NCBI RefSeq assembly: GCF_023078455.1
Contig: NZ_CP095740.1
Span: 4,204,001 to 4,268,000 of the forward strand
Direction of reading: 5' to 3'
Source: Luteibacter aegosomatis
GTDB lineage: Bacteria; Pseudomonadota; Gammaproteobacteria; Xanthomonadales; Rhodanobacteraceae
DNA: 64,000 nt
Numbering within the stretch: position 1 is the first letter of the stretch; every line of letters begins with the position of its first letter. Position numbers and translations under genes: made by a program. The notes below the pieces were generated by a model. That model made no database searches. It had not been told where the DNA came from and saw only the letters and a list, made by a program, of their open reading frames with translations. Below are positions 29,879 through 41,159 of this stretch, in pieces.

Positions 29879-29967
29879 TTCGCCGATGCGATCGGCTCCC
29901 GCCCCTCCGGTAGGCGGGGCCTTCGCACCTGGCTACCGGAGGGGCGGGAGCCGATCGCATCGGCGAA
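29879..29967. repeat. Giant perfect inverted repeat (REPIN-like) between maeB and aceE
   Basis: Arms of 35 bases (29879-29913 and 29933-29967) are exact reverse complements around a 19-base loop. The inner segment GCTCCCGCCCCTCCGGTAGG matches the REP doublet at 25265-25345 with few changes, so both belong to one dispersed family. A second hairpin, GGCGGCC-GCAA-GGCCGCC (29968-29985), follows directly; its T-run is on the plus strand. The element lies about 10 bases past the maeB stop region and upstream of aceE. Confidence 0.85.
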
Positions 29968-29998
29968 GGCGGCCGCAAGGCCGCCGCTTTTCAATCAC

Positions 29999-32296
<2,298 letters not shown>

Positions 32297-32484
32297 GGGA
32301 TCCTGTGGACGTAATGGAAAAGGGAGGGCGGCGCTCGCCGCGTGCCAGGAGCGATGGTAGCACCGCGCAGGCCGGCCTCCGGGAACGCGGTGTGATGCAT
32401 TGCGACACGCTGTGATAGGCAAAACCTACGAAATCGCGCGGGCTCGGACGGACGGTCGCCCGCCGTGCGCATGCGTACGCTGCG

Positions 32485-34311
32485 ATGCCCTTCGCCCGCC
32501 CGAGGTCATCCATGCCACTGCTCGCCTTCAGCCTGTCCGCCGCCCTCGCTTCATCGACGCCCGACATGAGCGCCCTGCGCGCCGCCGTCGCCGCGGTACC
32601 GAGCGATGGATCGCGCGGCGTCGATGTCGAACTCCCCACGGGCGACGACACCCGCTCACGCTTCCGCCTCGTCGACTCACGCACGCTGCCCGCGGCGTTG
32701 ATGCGTCGCTATCCCGGCTTGCGCAGCCTTCGCGGCACGGATGCCGCCGGGCGCACGGCGAGGCTGGACCTCTCCACCACCGGTACGTGGCTGAGCGTGC
32801 GCGACGCCGTCCACGAGTGGACCGCACAGTGGGGGGACGATGCGCCGACGCCGCCCGATGTCGTCCTGCCGGCGGGCTACGCTCCCGCGCCCGCCACACC
32901 GTCAAGGCGCCGGCGCTCCACGTCGACCGGCGAGGTCCGCTACGACTTCCGCATCGCCGTCGCCGCCAGCAGCCGCTACGTGGCGCAGGCCGGCGGCACC
33001 GTCGAACGAGGCCTGGCGGCGGTGTCCCACGCCGTCAATCGCGCCAACGAAGTGTTCGAAACCGATCTCGGCGTGCATTTCACCCTCGCCGACCGCAACG
33101 ATCGGCTCATCCTCACCAGCCCACGGCGCGATCCGTTCGAGACCACCGAACCGGGGCCGGCGGCGGTCGAATTCATCGATCGGCGGATCGGCGCGGATCG
33201 CTACGACATAGGCCATGCGCTCACGACCTTCAACGGCGGCCACAGCGAAAGCGGCACGTCGTGCAGCGACGACCGTTCGGCCGACTTCCACGCCATGCAC
33301 AAGGCCGCCGCATGGAGCGGCCATGCGGCACCGGGTACCGGGAGCTACGCGCAGGATCGTTTCATCCACGTGCTCGGCCTTCAGTTGGGTGCCTGGCCCA
33401 CCGCGAACGGCTGCATGCGCTCCGGCGAGCGTGCGGTGGAACCGGGCAGCGGCAGCACCGCGATGGGCCATGCGTCGGCGCATTGCGCCAGCGACGCGCA
33501 ATGGTTCCAGGACGCGGACGATCGCTACTTCCACGCGGTGAGCATCGAGCAGATACGTGCCTCGCTCGCCTCCCGGGGCGGCGCCTGCGCGAAGCGGCGG
33601 CTGGGACGCACGGCCTCACCCTGGATCGATCGCGCGTCGATGGCGGAAGAAACGATCGTTCCGGCACGCACGCCATTCTTCCTCGATGCCCACGCCGAGA
33701 CCATGGATGCGTCCCGCCGACTCACCTACACGTGGGAACAGATGGACGTGGGCCCTCGTCAGAAAGGCACGCTCACCGACGACGGCCTGCGCCCGATCTT
33801 CCGCTCCCTTCCCCCGTCGCCGGCGTCACGGCGCGACTTTCCCCGCGCCACCGCGCTGCTCGGGTATGAGCCGGCGGAGCCTGCCGAAACGCTGCCCACG
33901 ACGAACCGAGTGCTGAACTTCCGGCTGACGGTGCGTGACAACGGCGGCGACGACGCCACCACGTCGAGTGCCGACACGCGCATGCAGGTTGTCGATACCG
34001 GTCGGGCGTTCGCCGTGCTCGCACCCTCGACGGTGGCCGTCGCTTCGGCAGGCATGCCGCTGGAGGTGCGCTGGGACGTCGCAGGTACCGATGGCGGGGC
34101 CATCGGCTGCGGTGGCGTGGACATCGAACTCTCGACCGACGGCGGGTTCAGCTGGCCACATGCGCTCGCTCGCAACCAGAACAACGACGGCGCGACCTCC
34201 GTCATCCTCCCGACGCTCGCCGGCACGGATCGCGCACGCGTGCGCGTCAGCTGTGCATCGGCGCCATTCTTTGCGGTATCGCCCGGGAATTTCCGCATCA
34301 TCGGCCGGTGA
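32485..34311 (+). CDS. Exported reprolysin-like metalloprotease homologue with destroyed zinc site
   Basis: The 608-residue protein has a signal peptide (~1-24). The propeptide region (~45-115) and protease-like domain (~150-360) are followed by beta-sandwich-like C-terminal regions (~480-608). Conserved family landmarks are present: a Met-turn-like VEPGSGSTAMGH and RYFHAVSIEQI. Where active members have HExxHxxGxxH, this protein has HVLGLQLGAWP (295-305): His295 is kept, but Glu is Val296, the second His is Leu299 and the third is Pro305. It is therefore almost certainly proteolytically inactive while the frame is fully intact. A start at ATG 32512 (GAGG upstream) is possible; 32485 gives a better basic n-region. 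Confidence 0.78.
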   Translation: MPFARPRSSMPLLAFSLSAALASSTPDMSALRAAVAAVPSDGSRGVDVELPTGDDTRSRFRLVDSRTLPAALMRRYPGLRSLRGTDAAGRTARLDLSTTGTWLSVRDAVHEWTAQWGDDAPTPPDVVLPAGYAPAPATPSRRRRSTSTGEVRYDFRIAVAASSRYVAQAGGTVERGLAAVSHAVNRANEVFETDLGVHFTLADRNDRLILTSPRRDPFETTEPGPAAVEFIDRRIGADRYDIGHALTTFNGGHSESGTSCSDDRSADFHAMHKAAAWSGHAAPGTGSYAQDRFIHVLGLQLGAWPTANGCMRSGERAVEPGSGSTAMGHASAHCASDAQWFQDADDRYFHAVSIEQIRASLASRGGACAKRRLGRTASPWIDRASMAEETIVPARTPFFLDAHAETMDASRRLTYTWEQMDVGPRQKGTLTDDGLRPIFRSLPPSPASRRDFPRATALLGYEPAEPAETLPTTNRVLNFRLTVRDNGGDDATTSSADTRMQVVDTGRAFAVLAPSTVAVASAGMPLEVRWDVAGTDGGAIGCGGVDIELSTDGGFSWPHALARNQNNDGATSVILPTLAGTDRARVRVSCASAPFFAVSPGNFRIIGR

Positions 34312-34376
34312 CGCTGCCGCCTCGTCGCATGGGCGGAAACCCTCACCCGCAAGCGACTCCGGAAAATGAAGAACAC

Positions 34377-35657
34377 CTACAGGCCGAGCGAGATTTCCTC
34401 GGCTTCCACCCGCGCCATGTGGATGTGGTTCACGAACAGCGAAAAGGCCAGCTTCCCGGCGAGTCCATGCACGTGCTGCATCCACGGCGGAAGATAGCGC
34501 GGCGGCGCGATGTCGCCGCTGGTGAAGTGGTCTTCCAGGCTCATGACGTCATGCAACGCCAGCTTGCCCGCGAACAGGTTGCGTAGAAGATCGAGCCGGC
34601 GCTGACGCAATGCCCAACGGAAGAAGGTGTGCACGGCGAGCAGGCCGGTCAGGTACACGTTGTCCTTCGCGAATGCCGCGCCGCCGGTGAGCGGCACGCC
34701 GCGGAACACGCGCTGGGCGGAGTGGAAGCTGTCCGGCACGTTCTGCCCGCAATCGCGGAAATAGCGGAACACCTCGACGAAATCGGCGCCGTTCAGGGCC
34801 ATGTCGATGGCGAGGATGCGCAGGCTGATGCGCTTCAGTCGCGAGATGTCGATGGCGCCCGACATCAGCTCGGCGAACACGGCCAGCCCCTCCTGCGTGG
34901 CGGTGACGCGCGGCGAGGTGCGCGCCAGGGAGGCCAGCACGGGCTGTTCGCGCCCGTTGAGCGCCGTGAGCGAGTGCACGAACGCTTCGTGGGCGAGTAG
35001 CTGATGCCTGTCGTATTCGGTGAAGCGAACCCCGCCGCGCAGCCGGATGCGTGTGGCGCCGGCCGCGGCCTTGGCGGTGAGTTCGGGATCGACCTCCACC
35101 GAGATCATGCCGGGCGCGAAGAAAGCGTCCAGCTCACGGGCCATGTCCCGCTGGAGTACTTCGGCCGGAATGTTGCCCGCGGCATCCTCGGTCTCGAGGT
35201 CGGCACCCAGCTCGTCGGCCAGGTCGACGAAATAGCGCGCCGCATCGAGATTGCTCCGGCTGCTGCCCGGAATGGCGTCGCCCGGGCGGCCGTAGAGCAG
35301 GATCGAGGCGTCGGTGACACCGCTGGTGCCCGCCGCATCGAGCATGCGCGCCGCGATGCGCCAGGATTCGGCGGTGCGGCGCAGGTAGTCGGCGATGGGG
35401 TGGTTTTCGCTGGCCTCGGCCTCGATGGCCTCCAGTTCGGCCCGGGTCTGATCCAGGTCGGGCGGCTGGTACCGGATCTCGGGGATCGACAGCCGCCCCG
35501 CCCCGAATTCGGCGATGAGCCGCTCTTCCACCGACGCCGGCCACGAGATCGTGGGCAGGACGCGGATATGACGCACCGCCGCCAGCAGCCGTTGATCGAG
35601 GGCCGCGTAGCGGCGCATGTCGGCGGAGAGAACGCGGGGATCGGCCTTGGCGTGCAT
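34377..35657 (-). CDS. QEGLA-motif DUF1704 protein (tyrosine carboxypeptidase-like metallopeptidase fold)
   Basis: The 426-residue protein is of the group named flavohemoglobin expression-modulating QEGLA motif proteins. The motif TATQEGLAVFAEL is intact, and the zinc-site segment LLAHEAFVHSL gives the HExxxH pattern shared with the vertebrate MATCAP tyrosine carboxypeptidases of the same DUF1704 family. A cytoplasmic protease role is thus plausible, but the bacterial substrate is unknown. The start is set at ATG 35657 (MHAKADPRVLSADMRRYAALD). It follows the reductase gene at 35736 on the same strand by 78 bases, with a small REP-like hairpin between. Confidence 0.82.
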   Translation of the reverse strand: MHAKADPRVLSADMRRYAALDQRLLAAVRHIRVLPTISWPASVEERLIAEFGAGRLSIPEIRYQPPDLDQTRAELEAIEAEASENHPIADYLRRTAESWRIAARMLDAAGTSGVTDASILLYGRPGDAIPGSSRSNLDAARYFVDLADELGADLETEDAAGNIPAEVLQRDMARELDAFFAPGMISVEVDPELTAKAAAGATRIRLRGGVRFTEYDRHQLLAHEAFVHSLTALNGREQPVLASLARTSPRVTATQEGLAVFAELMSGAIDISRLKRISLRILAIDMALNGADFVEVFRYFRDCGQNVPDSFHSAQRVFRGVPLTGGAAFAKDNVYLTGLLAVHTFFRWALRQRRLDLLRNLFAGKLALHDVMSLEDHFTSGDIAPPRYLPPWMQHVHGLAGKLAFSLFVNHIHMARVEAEEISLGL

Positions 35658-35693
35658 GGGGCGGGAGTATATCCCGTCCGTCGGCAACCCCAT

Positions 35694-35712
35694 TCGCGGA
35701 CAGGGTCCGCGA
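35694..35712. repeat. Short REP-like hairpin
   Basis: TCGCGGAC-AGG-GTCCGCGA is a perfect 8-base stem with a 3-base loop, almost identical to the TCGCGGACAGGGTCCGC half of the doublet at 25265. It looks like a solo copy or remnant of the same repeat family. Confidence 0.65.
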
Positions 35713-35735
35713 TTCCATATGGCGGGAACGCCCGG

Positions 35736-36482
35736 TCAGCGCGACGAGATGTACTTCTCGCGCCGGATGTGCTGAACGGCCAGCCCATGTTCCTTCAGGG
35801 CCGCGAAGGCCGCGTCGACCATGTTCGGGTTGCCGCACAGGTAGGCGATGTCCTTGTCGGCGGCCGGCTCCAGCTCGGCCAGCATGTCCTGGACATAGCC
35901 CAGGCGATCGTGCGGCCGGGGGTTGGGACGGGCGCCACGGCTGAAGCAGGGATGGAAATCGAACCCCTCGTGCTTGCGCGCGAACGCGTCGAACTCCTCG
36001 CCATAGAGCAGTTCGCTCTCGTTACGGGCGCCGTAGAGCAGTACGAAACGGCAGCCGCGACGGGCGATGAGGGCCTCGATCTGCGGCAGCATGGCCCGGT
36101 AGGGCGTCACGCCCGTGCCGGTGGCGATGAGGATGTAACGCTGGTTCTGGTCGCCGTCCATGAGGCAGAACCGGCCATACGGGCCGCTGGCGTCGATGGT
36201 CTGGCCCTCTTCCAGATCGCCCAGCAGCTTGGTGGCCGCCCCGCCTTCGACGTAGCTCACGGCGATCTCGACGCGCTGGACCGGCCCGGAGCCGTCGCCC
36301 ACCGTGGCCACGGAATAGCTCCGCTTGGTCGGCTTGCCGTCGTCGTAATGGAAGTGCACCTGGAGGAACTGGCCCGGCACGAAGGCCAGGGACTGGCCAT
36401 CCGTGCGCTCGAAGGACAGGTGGCGCACCGAGGGGGCGAGCATGAAACTGTCGGCGAGGCGCAGCTGGAATTGTTCGGCCAT
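35736..36482 (-). CDS. fpr: Ferredoxin--NADP reductase
   Basis: The 248-residue FAD enzyme shuttles electrons between NADPH and ferredoxin/flavodoxin. It has the FNR motifs: FAD-binding KRSYSVAT (the RxYS signature), NADP-binding ATGTGVTPYRAML, and the C-terminal CGNPNMVD segment. The length fits bacterial subclass Fpr proteins (~248-260). The start is ATG 36482 (MAEQFQLRLADSFML). It is divergent from the ABC exporter genes with 82 bases between them. Bacterial fpr genes often respond to oxidative stress; no such regulator site was recognised. Confidence 0.93.
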   Translation of the reverse strand: MAEQFQLRLADSFMLAPSVRHLSFERTDGQSLAFVPGQFLQVHFHYDDGKPTKRSYSVATVGDGSGPVQRVEIAVSYVEGGAATKLLGDLEEGQTIDASGPYGRFCLMDGDQNQRYILIATGTGVTPYRAMLPQIEALIARRGCRFVLLYGARNESELLYGEEFDAFARKHEGFDFHPCFSRGARPNPRPHDRLGYVQDMLAELEPAADKDIAYLCGNPNMVDAAFAALKEHGLAVQHIRREKYISSR

Positions 36483-36531
36483 GGAAAGTCTCTGTTGACG
36501 AGCGGGCACTGGGGGGCCCGGCAAAGCCCGG

Positions 36532-36537
36532 TATAAT
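36532..36537 (+). promoter_or_regulatory. Likely -10 element of the ABC exporter operon
   Basis: TATAAT is an exact consensus -10 hexamer, 27 bases before the ATPase start codon. No good -35 hexamer is found 16-18 bases upstream, so this is a possible rather than a certain promoter. Confidence 0.5.
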
Positions 36538-36564
36538 AGGCGTCTTGTCATCCCGGCGCAGCCC

Positions 36565-37497
36565 ATGACCACTCCCGCACTCCAAGTCACCGACCTCCGC
36601 AAGACCTACGGCAACGGCGTCGAGGCCCTCAAGGGCATCTCGCTCACCGTCCAGCCGGGCGATTTCTTCGCCCTGCTGGGGCCCAACGGCGCGGGCAAGT
36701 CCACCCTGATCGGCATCCTCTCCTCGCTGGTGAACGCCAGCGCGGGCGACGCCGAGATCTTCGGCGTCTCGATCCACAAGCGCCGCAGCGACGCGATGCG
36801 CCTGATCGGCCTCGTGCCGCAGGAAATCAACTTCAACCAGTTCGAAAAACCCTTCGACATCTGCGTGAACCAGGCCGGCTTCTACGGCATCGGTCGCGCC
36901 GAGGCCATGGAGCGCGCCGAGACGTACCTGAAGGAACTGCGCCTGTGGGACAAGGCGCACCACCAGGCGCGCATGCTCTCCGGCGGCATGAAGCGCCGCC
37001 TCATGATCGCCCGCGCGATGATGAACGAGCCGAAGCTGCTGATCCTCGACGAGCCCACCGCGGGCGTCGACATCGAGATCCGCCGGTCCATGTGGCAGTT
37101 CGTCAGCGGCATCAACGCCGCGGGCACCACGGTGATCCTCACCACGCATTACCTCGAGGAAGCCGAGCAGCTCTGCCGCAACATCGCCATCATCGACCAG
37201 GGCCGCATCGTGCAGAACACCACGATGAAGAGCCTGCTCGCCACGCTCGACGTCGAGACCTTCGTGCTCGACGTGTCCAACGTTCCCGCCGGCCTGCCCT
37301 CGCTTCCGGGCGTGACGCTGCGCGTGCTCGACGACCACACCCTCGAGGCGGAAATGTCCCGCGCGCACGACCTCAATTCGCTCTTCGCCGCACTGTCCTC
37401 GCACGGCGTCACCGTCACCTCCATGCGCAACAAGGCCAACCGCCTGGAAGAACTCTTCGTCCGCCTGGTCGAGCACGGCCGGGAGAACGCGGCATGA
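36565..37497 (+). CDS. yadG: ABC transporter ATP-binding protein, YadG-like
   Basis: The 310-residue ATPase has Walker A GPNGAGKST, Q-loop GLVPQE, signature LSGGMKRR, Walker B LLILDEPTAG and H-loop TTHYLEE. Length and sequence fit E. coli YadG (308 residues), and the next gene encodes a YadH-like permease, so the pair forms an ABC-2 type exporter of unknown cargo. Its stop overlaps the permease start by 4 bases (ATGA at 37494), so translation is coupled. Confidence 0.92.
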   Translation: MTTPALQVTDLRKTYGNGVEALKGISLTVQPGDFFALLGPNGAGKSTLIGILSSLVNASAGDAEIFGVSIHKRRSDAMRLIGLVPQEINFNQFEKPFDICVNQAGFYGIGRAEAMERAETYLKELRLWDKAHHQARMLSGGMKRRLMIARAMMNEPKLLILDEPTAGVDIEIRRSMWQFVSGINAAGTTVILTTHYLEEAEQLCRNIAIIDQGRIVQNTTMKSLLATLDVETFVLDVSNVPAGLPSLPGVTLRVLDDHTLEAEMSRAHDLNSLFAALSSHGVTVTSMRNKANRLEELFVRLVEHGRENAA

Positions 37498-38261
37498 GCA
37501 ACCACCTGATTCCCCTGGGCACCATCGTCCGCCGCGAAATCATGCGCATCCTGCGCATCTGGACGCAGACGCTGATCCCGCCCGCCATCACGATGACGCT
37601 CTACTTCGTCATCTTCGGCAAGCTGATCGGCAGCCGCATCGGCCAGATGCACGGTTTCACCTACATGCAGTACATCGTGCCGGGCCTGGTCATGATGAGC
37701 ATCATCACGAACAGCTACGGCAATATCTCCTCGTCGTTCTTCGGCGCCAAGTTCGGCCGTTTCGTCGAGGAGATGTTGGTGTCGCCCATGCCCAACTGGG
37801 TGATCCTGCTGGGCTACGTCACCGGCGCGGTCGTGCGCGGCGTCATCGTGGGTGCCCTGGTGCTGGTCATCGCGCTGTTCTTCACCGACCTGCACGTCTC
37901 CCATCCGCTCATCACGTTCTTCTCGGTGCTGCTCGGCGCGACGGTGTTCTCGTTGGCCGGCTTCGTCAACGCGGTGTTCGCCAAGAAGTTCGACGACATC
38001 GCGCTGGTGCCCACCTTCGTGCTCACCCCGCTCACCTATCTCGGCGGCGTGTTCTACTCGGTCGACCTGCTCGGCGAGCCGTGGCGCAGCATCTCGATGG
38101 TCAATCCCATCCTGTACATGGTCAACGCCTTCCGCTTCGGCGTGCTCGGCGTAAGCGACGTGCCCATCGTCACGGCCTTCGTCGTGATGCTGGTCTTCGT
38201 GGTCGGCCTGTCGGCCGTGGGGCTGCACCTGCTCAAGCGCGGCGTCGGCCTGCGCTCCTGA
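37494..38261 (+). CDS. yadH: ABC-2 type permease, YadH-like
   Basis: The 255-residue inner-membrane protein has six predicted membrane segments and the ABC-2 signature near the end (LTYLGGVFYSVDLLGEPWRSISMVNP). The length matches YadH (256). It partners the ATPase encoded immediately upstream. The cargo is unknown; ABC-2 exporters move drugs, lipids or polysaccharides. The rluF gene starts 3 bases after its stop, so the three genes probably share a transcript. Confidence 0.92.
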   Translation: MSNHLIPLGTIVRREIMRILRIWTQTLIPPAITMTLYFVIFGKLIGSRIGQMHGFTYMQYIVPGLVMMSIITNSYGNISSSFFGAKFGRFVEEMLVSPMPNWVILLGYVTGAVVRGVIVGALVLVIALFFTDLHVSHPLITFFSVLLGATVFSLAGFVNAVFAKKFDDIALVPTFVLTPLTYLGGVFYSVDLLGEPWRSISMVNPILYMVNAFRFGVLGVSDVPIVTAFVVMLVFVVGLSAVGLHLLKRGVGLRS

Positions 38262-38264
38262 TCG

Positions 38265-38984
38265 ATGCGGGTCAACAAGTACATCTCCGAATCCGGCCTC
38301 TGCTCGCGACGCGAGGCCGACGAGCTGCTGGTCGCCGGGCGCGTCACCATCAACGACGAGACCGTCGGCATGGGCGCCAAGGCGCTCGAGGGCGACGTGG
38401 TGAAGGTCGACGGCGAGGTCGTCGTCGCCCGCACCATGGCGCCCGAATCGTCGAAGAGTCGCGGCGTGTACATCGCGCTGAACAAACCCGTGGGCATCAC
38501 CTGCACCACCGACACCACGGTCGACGGCAACATCGTCGACTTCGTCGACCATCCGCAGCGCATCTTCCCCATCGGCCGCCTCGACAAGGATTCCGAGGGA
38601 CTCATCCTGCTCACCAGCAACGGCGATATCGTCAACGAGATCCTGCGCGCCGAGAATCACCATGAGAAGGAATACCTCGTGGCGGTGAACAAGCCGGTGA
38701 CGGAGGAATTCCTCGCCGGCATGGCGCGCGGCGTACGCGTACACGGACAGATGACCAAGCCCTGCAAGGTGCGCAAGATCGCCAAGTTCGGCTTCGCGAT
38801 CATCCTCACCCAGGGCCTCAACCGGCAGATCCGCCTCATGGCGGCCGCCTTCGGCTATCGCGTGACGCAGTTGCGCCGGGTACGCATCATCAACGTGAAG
38901 CTGGGCCACCTGAAGCCCGGCCAGTGGCGCAACCTCACCGAGGCCGAGTTGAAGGGATTGCTGCCTTCGCGCACGCGCTGGTAA
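38265..38984 (+). CDS. rluF: 23S rRNA pseudouridine synthase RluF
   Basis: The 239-residue protein has an N-terminal S4 domain ([31 protein letters not shown]-type) and the catalytic motif [21 protein letters not shown] with the nucleophilic Asp. C-terminal [25 protein letters not shown] is typical of the RluB/E/F branch, and the overall sequence is closest to RluF, which modifies U2604 in E. coli 23S rRNA. It is about 50 residues shorter than E. coli RluF at the C-terminus. It is likely co-transcribed with the ABC exporter. Confidence 0.88.
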   Translation: [239 protein letters not shown]

Positions 38985-39165
38985 GCATCCGCGTCACCCT
39001 CGGTCGCACGCCGATGGATTTCCGACGAACGCGCCTTCGAGCCCGATCGTTCGTTCCCGACAGCGGGATCCAGGCAATCCCCGCACACTGATCGCACCGG
39101 GCGTCATGCCTGGCTGGCGATCGCATCGCAGCCGCACGTGACGCACCGGTCGTTCGTCACCTCGC

Positions 39166-40191
39166 ATGGATGCCGCGATGCTCTTGCAATCACTGTTCAC
39201 CCTTCTTTCGACGTCGTCGACGTTGACCGGCCAGCCCATGGTCACACCCCCGGAGGACGCCTACCGGGCCATGGCCGAGGCTCGCGTACCCACGTCACCT
39301 CCCTCACCCGACGATGAGGACGCCAACGACTCGTCGCCCTACGACGACTTCCTCGCCGGATCGAAGCAGGTGCTGGGCGAACTCCTTGCCCAACCCGGAT
39401 CCCCCTATAGCCCCCTGCTGGCCAGCCCGGCGTGGTCGCGCGAGGCATGGTGGCAACGCACCGCCGAACGCATCGCCCCGGGGGAATCGTCGCTCGCCAA
39501 ACCCCTCGCCGCACTCCAGCACCAGGTCGGCGCGACCAAGGCACGCCCTGGCCACGACGTGGCCGTCACGCCGGAGAGCCAACGACGCTACAAAGGCCGG
39601 CAAGCGGCAGCCAACGCCATCAAGGCGGGGGTCGACGCGGACATCTTCGAACGCGCGCTTCGACGGCATCCCCGTCGCCTGACCGAGGCCGCCGCCGAAG
39701 CCGTCGCGATCCAGATCGTCCGCGACCGCGCGGCGACCACCGCCGTCGCCCACCACGCCGCCATGAACATTCGTGCCGACGTGGTCGACCACTATCTCGA
39801 CAGGAACACCTCGCGCTTCTCGCTCGAGGACGAGCGTTACGCCGGAGAACTCCTTCGCCACGCCGTCCTCACCGGGCGGCCCACCTTCAACGAACGCGGT
39901 GAGCGGCAGATCCCGGCCGCGTTCCGCGTCGCACGCGTAGCCGCCGCCTATGCCGACCGCCGGGGCTACGCGAAGCCCGGCGGGTACTGTCACGGCGACG
40001 CACCTGCCTGGAAACCTCTTTCCGCCAGCGCCCGGCCACTCACCTACCGGCCCCTGTGCTTCGTGGCAGCGACGGATCGTGCCGTCTACGAGTGGTACCT
40101 GCAAAAAGCCCGCTTCGAAGCCGTCGAGGCGCTACCGGACGGGAACGTTCTGCCGGAACACCGTCGAAACGAGGTGAGGCGGACACCATGA
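39166..40191 (+). CDS. A1: exported protein of unrecognised family, first copy of the A-B module
   Basis: The 341-residue protein is not recognised. A hydrophobic N-terminal segment (MLLQSLFTLLSTSSTLTG) suggests export. It is paralogous to A2 (41156-42304). Shared blocks are VDADIF near the middle, a long conserved R(Q/E)(I/L)PAA(F/Y)RVARVAAAY segment, and RPLCFVAATDRAVY.WYL near the end, with a Cys shortly before it in both. The order and spacing of blocks are preserved. Its stop overlaps the B1 start by 4 bases (ATGA), so it is co-translated with the deaminase-like B1. No good ribosome-binding site is seen before ATG 39166; ATG 39178 is an alternative. It may be a chaperone, immunity or structural partner of B1; none is proven. 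Confidence 0.8.
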   Translation: MDAAMLLQSLFTLLSTSSTLTGQPMVTPPEDAYRAMAEARVPTSPPSPDDEDANDSSPYDDFLAGSKQVLGELLAQPGSPYSPLLASPAWSREAWWQRTAERIAPGESSLAKPLAALQHQVGATKARPGHDVAVTPESQRRYKGRQAAANAIKAGVDADIFERALRRHPRRLTEAAAEAVAIQIVRDRAATTAVAHHAAMNIRADVVDHYLDRNTSRFSLEDERYAGELLRHAVLTGRPTFNERGERQIPAAFRVARVAAAYADRRGYAKPGGYCHGDAPAWKPLSASARPLTYRPLCFVAATDRAVYEWYLQKARFEAVEALPDGNVLPEHRRNEVRRTP

Positions 40192-41159
40192 CGATGACGG
40201 TGCAGCGTTTTTCCCTCGGCTTTCTCTGTCTACTCGCCAGTCCCGTATTCGGGGGCACGATCCGCCTCGAGCCGGGCGGCGGCGCATACGTCGATCAGTT
40301 GGCGGAAGAGGCCAGGATCTACACCGACGCCCTCCATTCCCGCCTCGCTCGCGCCGACGCTGCCGACGTCCGGTCGAACGGTGCCGCCCTGGGTGAATTC
40401 CGCCGACAGGCGAACAACTACACGATCTCGCGCTTCGAATACACGTACGAGGCGGACGGCGTACAGCGAACGATCGTGATCCATGGACGAAGCGGCAAGC
40501 CACTCGACACCACGCTCAACATGGGTCGCAGCAAGATCCTCTCGCGCAAATCGTCCAGCACAGGGTCGTCCGACCTGTCCGACGGTGGAACGTCGACATC
40601 GGGCTCGTCGTATGAGGTCACCGAATCGGAAGTCGCGAAAGACGTGAACGACGCGACGTTCTATCCCGCCGACGACTCGCCTATGGCCCCCGTCCGTCAT
40701 GTTCGCGCGACCTTCGTCCGCCACGGCGATTCCGACTTCGAGGCCACGCCTGGCAACGCCATCAAAGCCAACGACGCGGAGTTGAAGAGCCTGCGTTACC
40801 TCGACAGGGAAATACGCGTCGGCGCGTTGCCGCGCGGCGGGCGGCTCACCGGCATCGTCAGCAAGGCGCCTTGCGTCTCCTGCAGCGAAAACATCGGTCT
40901 GTTCGCGGAAGAGCACGACGTGAACGGAACCATCCGCTTTCTCGTCGATCCCGCGTCCGAGGCCGCCTCCGGATCATCGGATCTCGTCACGCACAGCCGC
41001 GAAGCCTCCGATGCGCTACGCAAGATCCGAACCGACTACAGCAAGCAAGCCCTGAGCAAGGACATCTCATGGTCGGCCCGACCGGTCCGCTGGCACGCGG
41101 AACCGTCTCCACCGGTCGACGCTCCCGCATCGATTCTCCCAAAGGAACTGTGTGAATGA
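40188..41159 (+). CDS. B1: exported protein with toxin-deaminase-like motif, first copy
   Basis: The 323-residue protein has a signal peptide (MTMTVQRFSLGFLCLLASPVFGG). The N-terminal half is predicted mixed, with a Ser/Thr-rich linker around 125-150. In the C-terminal half, D196-A-E198 and, 30 residues later, C229-V-S-C232 (KAPCVSCSENIGLF) form the (H/C/D)xE...CxxC pattern of zinc-dependent nucleic-acid deaminases, followed by a predicted beta-strand (TIRFLV) as in toxin deaminases. The first ligand is Asp, not His. It is paralogous to B2 (42311-43381), and the spacing is identical. The stop overlaps the A2 start (ATGA). A deaminase fold is inferred from motif and order only. Confidence 0.72.
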   Translation: MTMTVQRFSLGFLCLLASPVFGGTIRLEPGGGAYVDQLAEEARIYTDALHSRLARADAADVRSNGAALGEFRRQANNYTISRFEYTYEADGVQRTIVIHGRSGKPLDTTLNMGRSKILSRKSSSTGSSDLSDGGTSTSGSSYEVTESEVAKDVNDATFYPADDSPMAPVRHVRATFVRHGDSDFEATPGNAIKANDAELKSLRYLDREIRVGALPRGGRLTGIVSKAPCVSCSENIGLFAEEHDVNGTIRFLVDPASEAASGSSDLVTHSREASDALRKIRTDYSKQALSKDISWSARPVRWHAEPSPPVDAPASILPKELCE

